The notes below the pieces were generated by a model. That model had not been told where the DNA came from, made no database searches, and saw nothing but the letters and a program-made list of their open reading frames with translations. From contig BSDZ01000020.1 of NCBI GenBank assembly GCA_030268105.1, positions 1,132,001 to 1,196,000 on the forward strand: a stretch of 64,000 nt of DNA, given 5' to 3'. Position numbers and translations under genes: made by a program. The DNA is from Volvox africanus (taxonomy: Eukaryota; Chlorophyta; Chlorophyceae; Chlamydomonadales; Volvocaceae). This document shows, one piece after another, positions 1 to 11,954 of this stretch (positions are counted from its first letter, which is position 1; the number at the start of each line of letters is the position of its first letter).

Positions 1-40
1 AGAGAGACAGTTAGGCAACGAACCTGTCTCGATACCAAAT
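1..40 (-). other. Primer-binding region of element A0 (leaves window to the left)
   Basis: Read on the minus strand, the bases just inside the LTR contain TGGTATCGAGACAGGTTCG. The same block follows the 5' LTR of A1, A2 and A3. Its complement ends in CCA and resembles the acceptor and T-arm end of a tRNA with A at the discriminator position, similar to initiator Met primers of many Ty3/gypsy elements. The rest of this element lies outside the window. Confidence 0.7.
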
Positions 41-864
41 TGTTGTACCTCTCGTTCGCGTTTGCTCATAAGTATCTGCACGTCTGGAGACTATCGACAC
101 CGATGCGCGAGCACTTGCAAGTACAGCAAGGCAAGCGAGAGCAAACAGAGACAGCGGAAGACTTCAAGACGAAGAGAGATATAACTTACGGTCTTACAGA
201 TCGGAATGATGCAATGGACGAAATCGCCGTCAGCGCCGGAAGTAAGCAATCATCACGCGGCGGTGATTAGCGAAGTTCAGGCTTAGCTCGGGCTAAGTAG
301 AATAGCGTATAGTAATAGTAATGTAGAACACACAAGTGTTCTCCGGTATCGAATGTCTTGTCTAGCTTAGCCGTCCTCGCATCTGTTATACTCGCAGCAT
401 CGCAGTGCCGTACGATTCACATTAGGAGGCCGATCCTAGATGTGACAACCCTACTGCGTATGGGCGATGTCTACTCGTAACAACGTATAAGCCTTTCCGG
501 CATTCGCATGATGCAAGGGTCCGGATAACGATATCCGGTTGCAGGGCATGCATCGCGACGAGTGCGGCGCTCTCAACGTGTGCTGTAATGAAGTAATATT
601 ATATCAGATAATATTACTTATTGTTTCGTAGCACGAGCATAATGCGCACTTCCATGCTTCGGGCTTTCATGCATGCTAGGCGGATTTGCCATGATGCGAT
701 GTCGCGATGGATAATGACAACATGCCAAATGCATATATAAATGTACACGAATACATTTATATCATGCAGATTCATTCATATGCAATGCGTTCATCACAAA
801 AGCACTTCGCCTCGTAGGATCGCGTCGACCTACGCGTCGGCGGGAAATGAACCGTAGCACAACA
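41..864 (-). repeat. LTR-A, 5' LTR of element A0
   Basis: This 824-bp repeat starts TGTTGTACC and ends GTAGCACAACA as written, which is the antisense form of TGTTGTGCTACGG...GAGGTACAACA. It matches both LTRs of A2 and A3 in length. The primer site lies on its left, so it is the 5' LTR of a minus-strand element extending off the window. It interrupts the antisense integrase region of B5. The right flank begins tcctg, one half of the expected target duplication. Confidence 0.92.
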
Positions 865-1196
865 TCCTGCTAACGGGTCCTCGTGGAACCACGCAAGAAT
901 ATGGTAGCGTAAAGCGTCGTCATTCGGCACGATGATTTGTGTGGTCGAACCATCCATCCGCAGCCACAAATCGTTGCGCTTGTGCAAATGTTCCACCTTA
1001 CTTGGCGAAATAAACCATGGATCCACCTCATACGCCATCTTGAGTCGCTGCGCAAGGTCCGACGCTATCGGCAACTCCTGACTGCGCGAACGAGTAACCT
1101 GTGCTGCCAGGATCGCAGCATGTAGCGATGGATGTCGACTGAGGGCGTCGGCAATATTAATTCTGCCAGCAATATACTCCCATGTACAGTCGAAAC
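865..1196 (-). pseudogene. B5 pol fragment: RNase H end to integrase zinc region
   Basis: On the minus strand this encodes [20 protein letters not shown], the end of the RNase H and tether region of family-B pol, followed by the start of the integrase zinc region with FHEDPLAG. It is cut on the left by A0 and on the right by a solo LTR-B. After the solo LTR the same pol continues at 2011. Several replacements relative to intact B copies (for example ILAWFHED for ILARFHED) mark it as an old, non-functional copy. Confidence 0.85.
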
Positions 1197-2010
1197 TGTT
1201 GTATCCTTCCTTCTTCAATCATGCATTAGCTCTGCACGTCTGGATGTTAGCTGCGTCCGTACCAAGCTTACGAACAGCAAGACAATCTAATGCAAATATC
1301 AGACAGCGGAAGACTCAATGACAAGGAAAGATTCAACTTACAATGTTCTTCAATTACAGGATTTAAGTCTGCCGTCAGACCCCGTGGGCAATGTTCATCA
1401 CTCGGCTGCAGATGGCGTGCTAGAATAGCTCAGGCCGTATATAAATGATTATATCGTATGTATGCGTATTGATGAGAGTTAAGTACTCGGGTACTTAGTC
1501 CAAAGTTAGCGTCGCGCCGACTTCGGTCTCTAGGCGCCGTCCTCTCACCTATCACGTCGCGATATCGGAATGCAGTACAGGTCTCACTGGATTGTGATCT
1601 CAAGTGTGAGTACCTTGACAACACTGCTCTAAATATCGTATCATCCGTGATATTATTAAATGCAACGCATGCAATATGCAAGGGTCCGAATATCAATATT
1701 CGGTTGCCGACCCAACCATCGCGATCGTCGCCTTCTTGCATACGCGTATGGTTTGTGACGTAAATTGGGTAATAACATTTAAAGTATTATTACGCGATAT
1801 AATATGCCAATGGATAGATTGCGCATTAATTATCAGCTTCGAGTCAAACATGTTGACCGACAGCGCGATGTCGTGGATGATAATGCGACATGCCTGATTA
1901 GCCAGATATACTCGAGTATATCATGCTAATATATTTGTATTATGCGTTATAGTGTTTAAATGCATCGCGGCCTTCGTGAATGTAAATGGTGATCGAATCC
2001 GCATACAACA
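1197..2010 (-). repeat. Solo LTR-B
   Basis: This 814-bp repeat runs from TGTTGTATCC to CCGCATACAACA, which is LTR-B in antisense. It is flanked on both sides by gaaac (1192-1196 and 2011-2015). The pol reading of B5 resumes directly after it, so an element inserted here and its body was lost by recombination between its two LTRs. It contains the family's palindromes, including gatatactcgagtatatc. Confidence 0.93.
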
Positions 2011-2494
2011 GAAACGAGATAGGTACTCCATCCATCGGGCTTGTCATCGGTTGAGCGTGGGGACACTCCGTATGAATGTCAGCGGTTTGTGGTCGGTCTT
2101 CAGTGTGAAAGGGCGGCCTTCGAGATAACAGCACCATTCCTTTAAAGCATGCAGAACTGCCAACAGCTCCTGCTCTCTGGTCGTGTATTTGGTCTCCGCA
2201 CCTGAGAATTTCTTACTTGTGAAGGCGATCGTTCGTCCTTCCTGCAACAATACAGCGCCACTTCAACATGAAACGGCAACGAGTAATTAGGGAAAGAGAG
2301 GGTAACGTCGTCGGCGACGATTCGCTTGAGCTCTTCAAATACCCGATGGCACGCGGGTGTCCAGGCCTCGAGAGAAGCGAAGCCTCCTTTCCTCGTCAGA
2401 TTTGTAAGCGGGGCCACAATAATGGAGTATTTAATAATAAACTTACGGAAGTAGTTAGTCAAACCCAAGAACTGACGTAGTTCGGTGAGGTTCT
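2011..2494 (-). pseudogene. B5 pol fragment: RNase H and RT connection
   Basis: The minus strand encodes degraded family-B RNase H ([33 protein letters not shown]) and the RT thumb or connection segment ([17 protein letters not shown]). Frame breaks occur near 2060 and 2140-2250, so no continuous protein remains. Its upstream part resumes at 9498 on the far side of element C, which inserted within the sequence encoding PQNLTEL. Confidence 0.85.
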
Positions 2495-3259
2495 TGTTGT
2501 ATGCGGGTTCGATCACCGTCCACATTCATGAAGGCCGCGATGCATTCAAACATCATGAAGCATAATGCAAGTATATTAGCATAATATACTCGAGTATATC
2601 TAGCTAATCAGGCATGTTGCATTATCACCCACGACATCGTGCTGTCGGTCAACATGTTTGACTCGAAGCTGATAATTAATGCGCGATCTATCCATTGACA
2701 TATTATATCACGTAATAATACTTTAAATGTTATTACCCTATTTACGTCATAAACCATACGCATATGCGAGAAGGCGACAATCGCGATGGTTGGGTCGGCA
2801 ACCGAATATCGATATTCGGACCTCTGCATATAGCATGCGTTGCATTTAGTAATATCACGGATGACACGATATTTAGAGCAGTGTTGTCAAGGTACTCACA
2901 CTTGAGATCGCAATCCAGTGAGACCTGTACTGCATCCCGATATCGCGACGTGATAGGTGCGAGGACGGCCGCCTAGAGACCGAAGTCGGCGCGACGCTAA
3001 CTTTGGACTAAGTACCTGAGTACTTAACTCTAATCAATCGCCATCTGCAGCCGAGTGATGAACATTGCCCACGGGGTCTGACGGCAGACTTAAATCCTGT
3101 AATTGAATAACGTTGTAAGTTGAATCTTTCCTTGTTATTGAGTCTTCCACTGTCTAATATCCGTATTAGATTGCCTTGCTGTTCGTAAGCTTGGTTCGCA
3201 CGCAGCTAACATCCAGACGTGCAGAGCTAATGCATGATTGAAGAAGGAAGGATACAACA
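2495..3259 (+). repeat. 5' LTR of element C
   Basis: LTR-B sense copy of 765 bp from TGTTGTATGCGGG to GGATACAACA. It is shorter than the 823-bp 3' LTR because about 58 bp are missing near 3041, where aatcaat joins directly to cgccatctgcag. The deletion postdates insertion, as the two LTRs would have been identical then. Confidence 0.92.
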
Positions 3260-3263
3260 AATT

Positions 3264-3282
3264 TGGTAGATAGACGGTTCGA
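3264..3282 (+). promoter_or_regulatory. Divergent primer-binding site of element C
   Basis: The sequence TGGTAGATAGACGGTTCGA starts 5 bp after the LTR. A and B elements have TGGTATCGAGACAGGTTCG at the same place. The initial TGG fits a tRNA CCA end, but the following bases imply a different primer tRNA or a decayed site. The following 3283-3692 holds no protein I recognise, and the conserved leader ORF of the A, B and D1 elements is absent. Confidence 0.5.
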
Positions 3283-3692
3283 TTTACGGCTGTCTCATCG
3301 TTGCTGCTGAAGATTAGATCCTCGCACGAGCAACCGGCGAAGAGTATTATGAGGTAACTTCGTCGGAAGGTTGATACAGTATTCCCTTTTATTTAAAGCT
3401 TGCGATATCATATTAGTTTATTAAATATCCACTATACGTGCGCTTCTCGCAAGACCTTAAGCTGCAGAGGAAAATTCTGTCACCATCTTATTTGAAGTCA
3501 TCTTTTCACTAAGGTTGGACATTGAATAGGTTCCGCTAGTGAAGAAACATCATTTTGGAGGTGATAATATATTGGTGGGTTATATTACCATCTACGTCGG
3601 AGTGCCTTTCGTGCGAGAACGGTAGATGAAGAAGAACTTTTAAGGTACAGTCCTACCCTCATCTTAGCCTTGTGAGGTTTTAATTGAGACAC

Positions 3693-4971
3693 ATGTCGCA
3701 TAATCAATATTCCCCAAATACGGGAGTTGACGAACAGGTCAGTGCTGATATCCACAATGAAGGCCCGAAGTTCCCACCGATTATTGACAATTCACACAAT
3801 TCTCAACTCGATGTTCCCCAGTCGGGTGATTTTCATCCCACTCAGGCTCCCGATGAAACGTCAGATCACGTAATACCCCCTGAAAAAGAAATGGACGTGG
3901 CAATGGTGTCGCTGCAACAACTCATGGATGGAGGGTTCCCCGGTTTCGTCGTTCCAACACCTCAATTTTATATCCCTCCCGCTGCGGAGCCCAAGACTAT
4001 CGCGAGTGCTGCCCGTTCATATGTTCGTGACGCTAAAAGATATTTGAAGTTGGTAAAAGGTGGTGATCGCGACGAAGTGAGATGTCTTTTCATCGGGGCC
4101 ACGCTAAGCGGCGTTGCGAGGGAATGGTATGATCATTGGACCACTGTACAGGAGCACTTTACGTTTGAAGAATTAATTAACGCGCTCCTTGCTCGATTTG
4201 CTCCCGGAAATCAATCACAAGTGGCTGCCATGTATCGAGAATTACACGCAGGCACCTATCGAATGCGCCCCGACGAATCGGTGGAGGATTATCGGTTACG
4301 GTTTGAGAGTCTGACAGCACCCATGATTGGCTTTTTCAGAAGCGGATTATATTTATTGGTTCCAACGTGGTCTTTCAATACAGCTGGCTAGAGCTAGCAT
4401 TATGGATCCGACACTGGAAGGGACAACGTCATATACACGATGGGTTCAGATTGTCCGAGACGCCGAAGCTCGCCTCAGGATGGGACAAGAGCGTCCGACA
4501 TCCTTAGCGCCATTATCAGTGGATACGACGCAAGATGCCTCCAATGATACTGATCCAGCACCTGAGACTACTGGCGGCCCGTTACCACCGGCTTCTGTGT
4601 ACCAGGATGGTACTCCGTTGATCAGCCACGTACAGAACCCTGGCAGCCGGGAATTAAGTCTACGAGATTCACAAGTAACTTGGAACGTACGCAAGAGGAG
4701 GGGTGTGCCGCAAAACACCGTCGCGTCACGTGGAGTCGTGTCGGCATCAAAGCGGTCGAAGACGGACAATCGATGGCTTGCCAAATGGGGATGCACTCAG
4801 ACGGAGTTGGCGCAACGGCGACAACTGGGAGTTTGCCTTCGGTGCGCATCAAACCATCTTACGAGGAACTGCCCGCTTTTACCCCCGTTTACTCCTGCGG
4901 GATTACGACCAGTGGACGAAGCACAGGACACGACTTCTGTTGATGTAACCGAACCACCCAAGTCGCGTTGA
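3693..4971 (+). pseudogene. gag: gag of element C, frameshifted
   Basis: Encodes a Gag capsid-like protein starting at the ATG at 3693 (MSHNQYSPN). The retrotransposon gag core is visible as SYVRDAKRYLKLVKGGD, VAREWYDHW and FTFEELINALLARFAP. Near 4330-4390 the frame shifts: the upstream frame ends at 4391 while the downstream frame carries YIYWFQRGLSIQLARA onward. The C-terminus has the knuckle CLRCASNHLTRNC at about 4834-4872 (C-X2-C-X3-H-X4-C) followed by LLPPFTP, as in A and B Gag. It ends TGA TAA rather than with the UAG readthrough module. It is distant from A and B Gag, hence a separate gag lineage. Confidence 0.82.
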
Positions 4972-5245
4972 TAAGGGACTGATATCTGATAAGAAATTAG
5001 ACACTATGTGCTGTCCGCGACTAATCCTAATTTTGCTACCGTTAATTAAATGACCCGATGGTTAGTAAATATGCGCCTTTCCTTGTTTATGAAGTAGCGT
5101 GAGATGTAGGAGTGTAGTGGACGCCCACTACGTTTAACTCCTTTAACGGCGATGAAGTCATTCTCGTTTATTGAGATTTCCAACACCCATATATTATAGG
5201 TGTTATTGACGACCTTATTGCTGTTGTGAAGAGCGACAAGTATGG
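4972..5245. other. Element C gag-pol gap with no intact gene
   Basis: This 274-bp stretch lacks the N-terminal pol region found in A and B. Read on the minus strand at about 5130-5180 it gives SINENDFIAVKGV, faintly reminiscent of the [11 protein letters not shown] protease segment, so it might be an inverted protease scrap. The resemblance is weak. From about 5246 the sequence aligns with D1 from about 13381. Confidence 0.35.
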
Positions 5246-5968
5246 TGGGGTCGACTCCACAGTCGTCTGATTGCGTCAGGTTACTCTCGCTAATGAGAGT
5301 AAGCATCCCATCGTGGGCAGAATCCCCTTTAGTCGTCGAAGGACCCTCTGTGTGTTAGGGCCCAATGGGTGCAACGAAGTCTCTCGGAGACAGCACTATA
5401 TAAACATTGGGTGCCGTGACATAACGACAGTACCGCGCGCGCACCGATGTGGAGTCCAGCACAATTGGCCATTGTGCAAATGGGAACCTATCGCCTAAGG
5501 TACCTTGTCTGTCGTACCAAGATGTCACACCAGAGGAGGGCGGAACTGTTGCGGAGCCTATGGTTAATTTCGGCGTTCATCCGCCGAAATAAAGAACCCA
5601 AGCTTGGAGGGTGTAATATAATCCTATCAATGATAAGGGAAAACATCCATGAATTGCTTGTGAGGCCTTGGGTGCAATCGATTGCTACCACCGCGCAGTC
5701 TCTGTTGAAGATTCTGAGGTCGCAGCCCCCTAATACCAAATTAAATTGATGCATACGTCATCCTGGGGCTCCCACCTATGTTCCCTGCTGACTTAAGATC
5801 CCTTTTGTGTCCGAGCAAAACCCGTTTCATAACCTATGTACAGGGTAAAATCGCTACAGTAGAGCGGATGAAGCGGCGAGTGAGGGATCTGGTCGCAAAG
5901 GGTATGATTCGGCCCAGCACATCACCATACTCCGCACCGATATTGTTTGTCAGTAAGGAGGATGGACG
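5246..5968 (+). pseudogene. Scrambled protease to RT N-terminus of element C
   Basis: Nucleotide similarity to intact pol is obvious (cagtcgtctgattg, aagcatcccatcgtgggcag, cagaggagggcgg), but no frame is open for long and segments are missing or altered. For example gcccaatgggtgcaacga replaces the segment that encodes AQPYVLQG in intact B. The protease active-site block itself is absent. The same disruptions are seen in D1 at 13381-14130, so they predate the separation of the two copies. Confidence 0.8.
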
Positions 5969-8615
5969 TTGCGTATGTGCATTGATTATCGGGGCTTGAA
6001 TGCGACTACGATTAAAAATCACTACCCTTTGCCGCGCGTTCATGACCTGCTCGATAAGCTGAAAGGCTCAGCTTATTTTTCCTCGATTGACCTCCAACAA
6101 GGGTATAATCAGATACGCATCGCTGCCTCTGATATTCCGAAAACCGCTTTCCGGACTCCCTTTGGTCACTTCGAGTATACGGTTTTGTCGTTTGGACTTA
6201 CTAATGCGCCCGCCACATTTCAAGCAGTGATGGATCGCATGTTCAGACCGTATATCGACAGGTTCGTCGTTTGCTATTTGGATGATATTTTGATATATTC
6301 CAAAACGCGCGAGGAGCATCTGAAGCATCTCGAGCTCGTGCTTGAGGTGATGAAGCGGGAGCAACTGTTTGCTAAACGCGCCAAGTGCTTTTGGGCACAG
6401 TCGCAAGTGGAGTATTTGGGCCACATCGTGTCGGCCACTGGGGTCAGGATGGACCCACGGAAGGTAGCTGTGGTTCTCGAATGGCCCGTGCCTCAGAACC
6501 TCACCGAACTATGTCAGTTCTTGGGTTTGACTAACTACTTCCGTAAGTTTATTAAGAATTACTCCATTATTGCGGCCCCACTTACGAATTTGACGAAGAA
6601 AGGAGGTTTCGTTTCTCTTGAAGCCTGGACACCTGCGTGTCAGCGGGCATTCGAAGAGCTCAAGCAAATCGTCGCCGACGACGTTACCCTCTCTTTCCCT
6701 GACTACTCGTTGCCATTCCGTGTTGAAGTTGTATCGGATGCTTCCTTGCATGGAAGCGGCGCTGTATTGTTACAGGAAGGACGACCGATCGCCTTCACGA
6801 GTAAGAAGTTTTCGGGTGCGGAGGCCCGATATACAACTGGAGAGCAAGAGCTGTTGGCAGCTCTACACGCTTTGAAGGAATGGCGTTGTTACCTCGAGGG
6901 CCGCCCTTTTACACTGAAGACCGATCATAAGCCGCTGACATTCTTGCAGAGTGTCCCTACGCTTAACCGACGACAAGCTCGATGGATGGAGTATCTATCT
7001 CGTTTCGACTGCACATGGGAGTATATCGCCGGCAGGATTAATATTGCTGACGCCCTCAGTCGACATCCATCATTGCATGCTGCAATTCTGGCAGCACCGG
7101 TCACTCGCTCGCGCAGCCAGGAGGTGCCGAAAGCAGCAGACCTTGCGCAGCGACTCAAGGCGGCATATGAAGTAGATCCATGGTTCGCTTCATCCATCAA
7201 TGTGGAACATTTGCACAAGCGCAACGATTTGTGGATACGGCCGGATGGCTCGACCACACAAATCGTCGTGCCCAATGACGACGCTTTACGCTACGATATT
7301 CTTGCTCGGTTCCACGAGGACCCGTTAGCAGGACATCCTGGAAGCACGCGATTGGCAGAGCTTGTACAACGCTCATTCTGGTGGCCGCGTGTGGTGAAGG
7401 ATGCGGAAAATTTCGTGCAAAGGTGCAGTTTATGCCAGCGCAATAAAGCACTATCCGGTAAGGGCCAGGGTTTATTACAACCTTTACCTGTACCCGACGC
7501 CCCTTGGGAAAGTGTCTCTATGGACTTCGTAGTCGCGCTGCCCAAAACTGAGGGGGGATACGACTCGGTGTTCGTAATGGTCGATCGTTTGACCAAGATG
7601 GTCCATTTAGCCCCCTGCACCTCGTCTTGCACCGCTGAGCAAACAGCACGATTATTTTTCGATAATGTGGTCCGATTGCATGGCGTTCCTAAAAATGTGA
7701 TATCCGATCGCGGCGGGCAATTCACGTCTAAGTTTTGGGAAGGGCTATGTCAACTCGTCGGTATGCACGTTCATTTGAGCACAGCATATCATCCACAATC
7801 CGATGGGCAAACCGAACGCACAAATCGCACATTGGGCGACATGTTGAGGAATTTCGCAGGATGTACACCTTCTGTTTGGGATACATTTCTGACTTCGGCA
7901 GAATTTGCGCTTAACAACACTGTTAACCGCTCTACAGGTCAAAGCCCTTTCTTTCTGAATTACGGATTCCATCCTGCGCTACCCGTGTGGCGAGAGTTGG
8001 AGATAAATATCCCTGCGGCTAAAACCTTTGCCAAGTCGTTCCTATCCCGCATGACAGATGCGAAGGCATGCCTGGACGCGGCACAACAACGGACGACGGA
8101 CTATTATAATAAATCCAAACGGGACGTAACATTTTTGGTGGGACAAATGGTGTTATTGAGCACTAAGAACTTGCGTTCGCTCGCTGACGGTTCCCGTAAA
8201 TTGTTACCTCGCTGGATCGGTCCATATCCCGTTGTTCGCATGGTAGGGAATGTAGCTGTGGAGCTATCCCTACCTTCTGACATGAATATCCACCCCACAT
8301 TCCATATTTCTTTAATCCGTCCTTATCGCGGCACGGAGCCCGTTACAAACGACATCAATGCCCCTGCAGTAATGGACCCCGGTCCCGAGACCTGGATCGC
8401 AGGCAAGCAAAAGGTGTATGATGTGGAACTCATATTGGACCCAACGGGTTCGTCGCATTGGTCGACAATGACGAAAGCGGAAGGTGCATGAATATCTGGT
8501 CAAGTGGACTGGCTATTCGAGCGAGCATAATTCGTGGGAGCCGATGCGTAACTTCTCGCCGGAAATGAAGCCCATATTGGAGGAAGCTCGTCTACGTGCC
8601 ACGCAAACCCAATGA
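5969..8615 (+). pseudogene. pol: pol of element C: RT, RNase H, integrase, chromodomain
   Basis: An open frame of about 840 codons runs from within RT ([13 protein letters not shown]) to 8491. It contains the polymerase motif CYLDD, RNase H ([18 protein letters not shown]), the integrase zinc region (GHPGSTRL...CSLCQRNK), the integrase core with [16 protein letters not shown] and DGQTERTNR, and the GPY/F module [12 protein letters not shown] frameshift near 8430-8460 separates the chromodomain at 8481-8615, which reads [19 protein letters not shown] and ends in TGA. The N-terminal RT and the protease are missing, so the gene cannot work alone, yet its catalytic residues are intact. Confidence 0.87.
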
Positions 8616-8659
8616 TCCTTGCAGTCGATGCTGTTCGATGCAGCGAGGATGCTGCATAC

Positions 8660-8674
8660 GGGAGGGGGGATAGT
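8660..8674 (+). promoter_or_regulatory. Polypurine tract of element C
   Basis: A run of purines (GGGAGGGGGGATAG) directly precedes the 3' LTR. It matches the tract in front of the 3' LTRs of A2, A3 and B2 and would prime plus-strand DNA synthesis. Confidence 0.8.
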
Positions 8675-9497
8675 TGTTGTATGCGGGTTCGATCACCGTC
8701 CACATTCATGAAGGCCGCGATGCATTCAAACATCATGACGCATAATGCAAGTTAATGAAAGTTAGCATAATATACTCGAGTATATCTAGCTAATCAGGCA
8801 TGTCGCATTATCACCCACGACATCGTGCTGTCGGTCAACATGTTTGACTCAAAGCTGATAATTAATGCGCGATCTATCCATTGGCATATTATATCACGTA
8901 ATAATACTTTAAATGTTATTACCTTATTTATGTCACAAACCATACGCGTATGCAAGAAGGCGACAATCGCGATGGTTGGGTCGGCAACCGAATATCGATA
9001 TTCGGACCTCTGCATATTGCATGCGTTGCATTCAATAATATCACGGATGACACGATATTCAGAGCAGTGTTGTCAAGGTACTCACACTTGAGATCGCAGT
9101 CCAGTGAGACCTGTACTGCATCCCGATATCGCAACGTGATAGGTGCGAGGACGGGCGCCTAGAGACCGAAGTCGGCGCGACGCTAACTTTGGACTAAGTA
9201 CCTGAGTACTTAACTCTAATCAATACGCATATATACGACATATAATCATTTACATTCGGCCTGAGCTATTCTAGCACGCCATCTGCAGCCGAGTGATGAA
9301 CATTGCCCACGGGGTCTGATGGCAGACTTAAATCCTGTAATTGAAGAACGTTGTAAGTTGAATCTTTCCTTGTTATTGAGTCTTCCGCTGTCTAATATCC
9401 GCATTATATTGCCTTGCTGTTCGTAAGCTTGGTTCGCACGCAGCTAACATCCAGACGTGCAGAGCTAATGCATGATTGAAGAAGGAAGGATACAACA
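8675..9497 (+). repeat. 3' LTR of element C
   Basis: Full 823-bp LTR-B in sense, TGTTGTATGCGGG to GGATACAACA, followed by the target repeat gttct. It retains the nested palindrome around gatatactcgagtatatc and the ccgaatatcgatattcgg hairpin. Confidence 0.93.
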
Positions 9498-10347
9498 GTT
9501 CTGAGGCACGGGCCATTCACAAACCACAGCTAGCTTCCGTGGGTCCATCCTTATTCCAGTGGCCGACTTGATGTGGCCCAAATACTCCACCTGAGGCTGT
9601 GCCCAAAAGCATTTTGCGCGTTTAGCAAACAATTGCTCCCGCTTTATCACCTCAAGCACGAGCTTGAGATGCTTCAGGTGCTCCTCTCGCGTCTTGGAAT
9701 ATATTAAAATATCATCCAAATAACAAACGACAAACCTGTCGATATACGGTCTGAACATGCGATCCATCACTGCTTGAAATGTGGCGGGCGCATTAGTAAG
9801 TCCAAACGACAAGACCGTGTACTCAAAGTGACCAAAGGGGGTCCGAAAAGCGGTTTTCGGAATATCAGAGGCAGCAATGCGTATCTGATTATACCCTTGT
9901 TGAAGGTCAATCGAGGAAAAATAAGCCGAGCCTTTCAGCTTATCGAGCAGGTCATCGACGCGCGGCAAAGGGTAGCGATTTGTAATCGTGGTCGCATTCA
10001 AGCCCCGATAATCAATGCACATGCGCAACATCCCATCCTTCTTACCAACAAACAATATCGGTGTGGAGTATGGTGATGTGCTGGGCCGAATCATACCCTT
10101 TGCGAGCAGATCCCCCACTTGCTGCTTCACTTCATCTAGCTCCAACGGGCTTAACCTGTACATAGGTTGTGAAACGGGTTGTGCTCCGGGCACAAGAGGG
10201 ATCGTATGGTCAGCAGGTCGCATAGGTGGGAGCCCTGGGATGTCGCCAAAGACATCAGCATATTTATGCAGGAGGGCTGCTATGCGGTTGTAACATTCTA
10301 TTGCACCCGTGGCCTCACAAGCAACACATGGGCGCCTAGCTTGGGTT
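9498..10347 (-). pseudogene. B5 pol fragment: reverse transcriptase
   Basis: On the minus strand the RT of B5 reads from [20 protein letters not shown] through [27 protein letters not shown] and CYLDDILIYSK to EWPVPQN, where C inserted. It is open for several hundred bases. Around 10270-10347, upstream of RT, family-B protease sequence is missing (deletion) before the A' LTR begins, so the copy is truncated. Confidence 0.85.
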
Positions 10348-10650
10348 TGTTGGACCTCTCTTTCGTGTTTGCTCATAAGTATCTGCGCGTCTGAAGGCTT
10401 TCGACAACGATGTGCGAGCACTTGCAAGTACAGCAAGGCAAGCGTGAGTAAACAGAGACAGCGGAAGACTTCAAGACAAGAAGAGATATAACTTACAGTC
10501 TCACAGATCGTAGCGATGCAATGGACATAATCGCCGTCAGCGCCGGAAGCAAGCAATCATCACACGGCAGTGAATAGCGAAGTTTAGGCTTAGCTCGGGC
10601 TAAGTAGAATAGCGATTAGCAATAATAGTGTAGAACACACGAGTGTTCTC
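10348..10650 (-). repeat. LTR-A' fragment (older LTR-A variant)
   Basis: Starts TGTTGGACCTCTC and follows LTR-A antisense for about 303 bp to gagtgttctc, where the D1 LTR-B interrupts it. It carries variant bases (gcgtctgaaggctttcgac, aatagcgattagcaataatag) shared with 16232-16519 and the solo LTR at 58756, so these form a subfamily distinct from A1-A3. The remainder beyond D1 is not found. Confidence 0.8.
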
Positions 10651-11463
10651 TGTTGTACGTGGGTTCGATCACCGTTTACACTTATGAAAGCCGCGATGCA
10701 CTTAAACATCATGAAGCATAATGCAAGCATATTAGCATGATATACTTGAGTATATCTAGCTAATCAGGCATGTCACATTATCATCCACGACATCGCGCTG
10801 TCGGTCAACATGTTTGACTCGAGGCTGATAATTAATGCGCGATCTATTTATTGGCATATTATACCGCGTAATAATACTTTGAATGTTATTACCCTATTTA
10901 CGTCATAAACCATACGCGTATGCGAGAAGGCGACGATCGTGATGGTTGGGTCGGCAACCGAATATTGATATTCGGACCTCTGCATATTGCATGCGTTGCA
11001 TTTAGTAATATCACGGATGACACGATATTTAGAGCAGTGTTGTCAAGGTACTCACACTTGAGATCACAATCCAGTGAGACCGTACTGCATCCCGATATCG
11101 CAACGTGATAGGTGCGAGGACGGCCGCCTAGAGACCGAAGTCGGCTCGTGCTACTTTGGACTAAGTACTCGTGTACTTAATTCTATCTAATTCTCATACA
11201 TACATTATAATCATTTACATTCGGCCTGAGCTACTCTAGCACGCCATCTGCAGCCGAGTGATGAACATTGCCCACGGGGTCTGACGGCAGACTTAAATCC
11301 TGTAATTGAAGAACGTTGTAAGTTGAATCTTTCCTTGCTATTGAGTCTTCCGCTGTCTACCATTTGCATTGGAATTGCCTTGCTGTCCGTAAGCTTGGTA
11401 CGCACGCAGCTAACACCCAGACGTGCAGAGCTAATGCATGATTGAAGAAGGAAGGATACAACA
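10651..11463 (+). repeat. 5' LTR of element D1
   Basis: LTR-B of 813 bp, TGTTGTACGTGGG to GGATACAACA. It is followed by aatttggtatcgagacagg, the family primer site. The bases before it (ttctc) would be half of a target duplication, whose partner is lost. Confidence 0.9.
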
Positions 11464-11954
11464 AATTTGGTATCGAGACAGGTTCGTTGCCTGACTGCCT
11501 AATGATGCTCGATCGGAAGTAAGTTCTTTCTAGGACGATTGTCGACCATGGGCGACGTTGCCCACTAGACATTTTCGCCGAAGAACTTCTCCAAGCTATA
11601 TTAGATAATGTTGCTTCCAAATTGTGATTGCTTTTATACCTTTGTGGTTTACTGTGATTGCGGCATGAGCTTTTGCTCTGAGTTACAGGTGAAACTAGTG
11701 GTCCGGCACCGCTTGCAATAGCTCCTGGTTACAACTAGCGTTCTAATCAGCTGGAGGCTTTGATCGCGCGGACTACAGGGACCAACTGAATATGTATCTA
11801 CCATATCTACTCGAAGTCTGCAAGAGTATTGTCGGTGTGCTGACCAAATTGCTTGTATTCTTGTGCTAGATTCGTGTGAATCGCTTGCACACTTGCTTTT
11901 GAATTATGTGCATCGTTTATTGTCACGCAATTTGAATATATTGGTCAGTGTTCC
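11464..11954 (+). pseudogene. Leader of D1 with decayed leader ORF
   Basis: After the primer site, one frame encodes PLDIFAEELLQAILDNVAS, clearly related to PLDTFAEDLGRAVLDAAAS in A and B leaders. The start codon is lost: the position equivalent to the A2 start codon reads AGG instead of ATG. A second block reads SNQLEALIARTT and, after a frameshift, QLNMYLPYLLEVCKSIVG, homologous to the second leader block of A and B. The conserved acceptor-like gagttacaggtga is present, but the proposed donor GTTTGT reads AATTGT. Confidence 0.65.

Larger units (their letters stand above)
2495..9497 (+). mobile_element. Element C: defective LTR-B retrotransposon with its own gag
   Basis: A complete LTR-to-LTR insertion of 7003 bp flanked by gttct (2490-2494 and 9498-9502), placed in the antisense RT/RNase H junction of B5. 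Both ends are LTR-B. The interior is a mosaic: the leader, primer site and gag are unlike A or B, while pol from about 5246 onward closely matches D1, including damaged stretches. Gag is frameshifted and the protease to early RT is scrambled, but RT to integrase is open. It probably moved using proteins supplied by other copies. Confidence 0.93.
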
